Source: Amphiplicatus sp046296195 (GTDB taxonomy: Bacteria > Pseudomonadota > Alphaproteobacteria > Caulobacterales > Parvularculaceae). Taken from it: 64,000 nucleotides of DNA. Both the position numbers and the translations under genes were made by a program. Below the pieces are notes generated by a model. The model ran no database searches. It saw only the letters and a program-made list of their open reading frames with translations, and had not been told where the DNA came from. Below are positions 62,266 through 64,000 of the stretch, one piece after another. Location: assembly GCA_046296195.1 (NCBI GenBank), contig JBKBLR010000013.1, positions 12,242-76,241 of the forward strand. Direction: 5' to 3'. How positions within the stretch are numbered: the first letter of the stretch is position 1; the number at the start of each line of letters is the position of its first letter.

Positions 62266-62922
62266 ATGGACGCGGCGTTTTCAACCTTCCTGACGGCGTT
62301 TGTGACGCTGTTCATCGTCATCGACCCCATTCTGGTGACGCCGATCTTCGCCTCGCTGACGAAGGAAGAGAGCCCCCGCGCGCGGCTTCGGATCGCGTTC
62401 ATGGCGGCGCTTTATTCGATTTTCATCCTCGCCTCGTTCGGCTTTGTCGGGAACACGGTGCTGTTGCACATGGGCGTCGAACTTGCGTCCTTCCGCGCCG
62501 CCATGGGGATCATCCTGTTCTTCATGGGCTTCCGGATGTTCTTCGACCCCGAAAGCGAGACCCAGGCGAAGACCCCGGGCCCGAAGGCTTCGGCGCGCGC
62601 CGAGATCGCGTTCTTCCCGCTCGCCATCCCGATGCTGGCGGGGCCGGGCGCAATCGCGACCATCATGCTGCTGATGGGCCCGGGGGCGAGCCTCGTCCAG
62701 AAGGGCTCGGCGCTCGCCGCCTCGGCGATCGTGCTGGCGATCGGCGTCCTGATGATGGCCTTCGCAAGCCGCATCGGCGATGCGCTGGGGCGCACCGGCA
62801 TGAACGCGATCACCCGCATTCTCGGCATGCTGCTGATGGCGCTGGCGACGCAATATGTCTTCGACGGCGTGCGCGTCGGCGTGCTCGAGGCGCCGGCGGC
62901 CGAGACGTCAGGCGCGCATTGA
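62266..62922 (+). CDS. MarC family (NAAT-type) membrane protein
   Basis: 218 residues from ATG 62266; the frame is open far upstream but the preceding part is low-complexity and unlike a protein. Six hydrophobic helices. FVTLFIVIDPILVTPIFASLT and FFPLAIPMLAGPGAIATIMLL are the two family motifs of the MarC/YchE group. The function is unclear; the name comes from position beside the mar operon, not from a proven role in resistance. The stop overlaps the convergent dehydrogenase gene by 15 bases. Confidence 0.9.
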   Translation: MDAAFSTFLTAFVTLFIVIDPILVTPIFASLTKEESPRARLRIAFMAALYSIFILASFGFVGNTVLLHMGVELASFRAAMGIILFFMGFRMFFDPESETQAKTPGPKASARAEIAFFPLAIPMLAGPGAIATIMLLMGPGASLVQKGSALAASAIVLAIGVLMMAFASRIGDALGRTGMNAITRILGMLLMALATQYVFDGVRVGVLEAPAAETSGAH

Positions 62923-64000
62923 TTTGCGCGGGTCGCTTTCGCCGCCGCGTCCGATTGAAGCGTAGCGGAAGCCCTGATCGGCCATCTGCGCCGGACGGTA
63001 GACATTGCGCAGATCGACGAACACCGGCGCCTTCAGAAGGTCCTTCACGCGCCTCAAGTCGAGCGCGCGGAACTCGTCCCATTCAGTGACGAGCGCCACC
63101 GCATCGGCGCCGTCCATCGCGTGGTAAGGGCCGTCGCAATAGACCACGTCTTTCAGGAGCTTCTTCGCTTCCTCCATGCCGGCGGGATCGAAGGCCCGGA
63201 TGCGCGCGCCGGCCGCCTGCAGCGCCGGCACGATGTCGAGCGAGGGGCTGTCGCGCATGTCGTCGGTGTTCGGCTTGAAGGTGAGGCCGAGGACGGCGAT
63301 CGTCTTTCCCGCCACCGAGCCGCCGCAGGCGGCGATGACGCGGTCGGCCATCTGCTTCTTGCGGCGGTCGTTGATTTCAACGACCGCCTCGATGATGCGC
63401 GTCGGCGCGCCGACCTGCTGCGCGGTCTTCACGAGCGCGAGGGTGTCCTTCGGGAAGCAGGAGCCGCCATAGCCGGGCCCGGCGTGCAGGAACTTCGCGC
63501 CGATGCGCCCGTCAAGGCCGATGCCGCGCGCGACCTCCTGAACGTTCGCGCCGACTTTCTCGCACAGGTCCGCCATCTCGTTGATGAAGGTGATCTTGGT
63601 CGCAAGGAAGGCGTTCGCAGCGTATTTGATGAGCTCGGAGGTCGAGCGGTTGGTGAAGATGATCGGCGTTTCGTTGATGAAGAGCGGCCTGTAAAGCTCG
63701 CGCATCACCTCGCGCGCGCGCTCGTCCTCGGCGCCGACGACGATGCGGTCGGGGCGCTTGAAATCCTCGATCGCCGCGCCTTCGCGCAGGAACTCAGGGT
63801 TTGAGACGACCGAAAAATCCGCATTCGGACGAACGCGCCGTATGATCGCCTCGACCTCGGCGCCGGTGCCGACCGGCACCGTCGACTTGGTGATGACCAC
63901 GGTGAAGCCGTTCATCGCCGCGGCGATCTCGCGCGCCGCATTCTGGACGTAGGAGAGATCGGCATGCCCGTCGCCGCGCCGCGACGGAGTTCCGACCGCA
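62908..64000 (-). CDS. ugd: UDP-glucose 6-dehydrogenase family protein (partial, 5' end outside window)
   Basis: The coding frame runs to the window edge: AVGTPSRRGDGHADLSYV precedes the internal Met at 63915, so the start lies outside. The visible part has KSTVPVGTG, NPEFLREGAA, the substrate-binding SELIKYAANAFLATKI, and the catalytic Cys in GPGYGGSCFPKDTLAL. The UDP-binding C-terminal domain has LGLTFKPNTDDMRDSPS. It oxidises UDP-glucose to UDP-glucuronate for surface polysaccharide. GDP-mannose dehydrogenase is less likely because these motifs fit the UDP-glucose group. Confidence 0.93.
   Translation of the reverse strand, partial: AVGTPSRRGDGHADLSYVQNAAREIAAAMNGFTVVITKSTVPVGTGAEVEAIIRRVRPNADFSVVSNPEFLREGAAIEDFKRPDRIVVGAEDERAREVMRELYRPLFINETPIIFTNRSTSELIKYAANAFLATKITFINEMADLCEKVGANVQEVARGIGLDGRIGAKFLHAGPGYGGSCFPKDTLALVKTAQQVGAPTRIIEAVVEINDRRKKQMADRVIAACGGSVAGKTIAVLGLTFKPNTDDMRDSPSLDIVPALQAAGARIRAFDPAGMEEAKKLLKDVVYCDGPYHAMDGADAVALVTEWDEFRALDLRRVKDLLKAPVFVDLRNVYRPAQMADQGFRYASIGRGGESDPRKSMRA

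Overview
This 64 kb window is a GC-rich stretch of chromosome from an alphaproteobacterium, with genes packed on both strands. The class assignment rests on several markers: a DUF3035/BamF-type lipoprotein beside ileS-lspA, a TIGR01459 HAD hydrolase next to ribF, a 65-residue conserved alphaproteobacterial hypothetical protein, ZapA with a small coiled-coil partner, and groESL under a CIRCE element. Many secreted hydrolases, an exosortase and several lipoproteins suggest a marine-type lineage near Parvularculaceae or Hyphomonadaceae; that finer placement is inference only.

Layout. 1-4 kb: a partial response regulator divergent from a BarA-type hybrid histidine kinase, then an XRE/S24-like repressor. 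4-9 kb: gph, and a tight operon glmU-rpiA-(frameshifted gene)-gor. 9-17.3 kb: dapD, a large secreted M14 peptidase, a YcgN-family cysteine-cluster protein, a Baeyer-Villiger-type monooxygenase, a beta-lactamase-fold hydrolase and an esterase lipoprotein. 17.7-22 kb: an ABC-HlyD-TolC export operon whose ABC subunit has a ruined ATPase domain. 22-28 kb: a twin-arginine/lipobox SolA-like oxidase, prfC, a class A penicillin-binding protein and a frameshifted secreted protein. 28.6-35 kb: a LysM lipoprotein, a glycosyltransferase, an exosortase-EpsI fusion and a membrane-anchored S33-type hydrolase. 35-41 kb: a lipoprotein form of catalase-peroxidase, groEL, groES and an OmpA-family lipoprotein. 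41-50 kb: a degenerate EAL protein, a HAD hydrolase, ribF, two envelope proteins, then ileS-lspA-bamF. 50-53.5 kb: mutL, a nitroreductase, zapA and its partner. 53.7-59 kb: tkt-gap-pgk-fba, a co-directional central-carbon cluster. 59-64 kb: a small zincin, a second serine hydrolase, tRNA-Ser(GGA) followed by a degenerate repeat, a MarC-family protein and a partial UDP-glucose dehydrogenase.

How the parts work together. Most genes are housekeeping: cell-wall precursors (glmU, dapD, PBP), pentose phosphate and triose interconversion (rpiA, tkt, gap, pgk, fba), redox defence (gor, katG), chaperonin and translation. The unusual content lies in the cell envelope: export with a catalytically dead ABC half, periplasmic KatG and amine oxidase predicted as lipoproteins, exosortase sorting, and several anchored hydrolases. 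Three proteins keep a recognisable fold but have lost catalytic residues (ABC ATPase, S24 domain, EAL domain). Two genes are split by single-base frameshifts that could be assembly errors. No prophage, insertion sequence or CRISPR array was seen.
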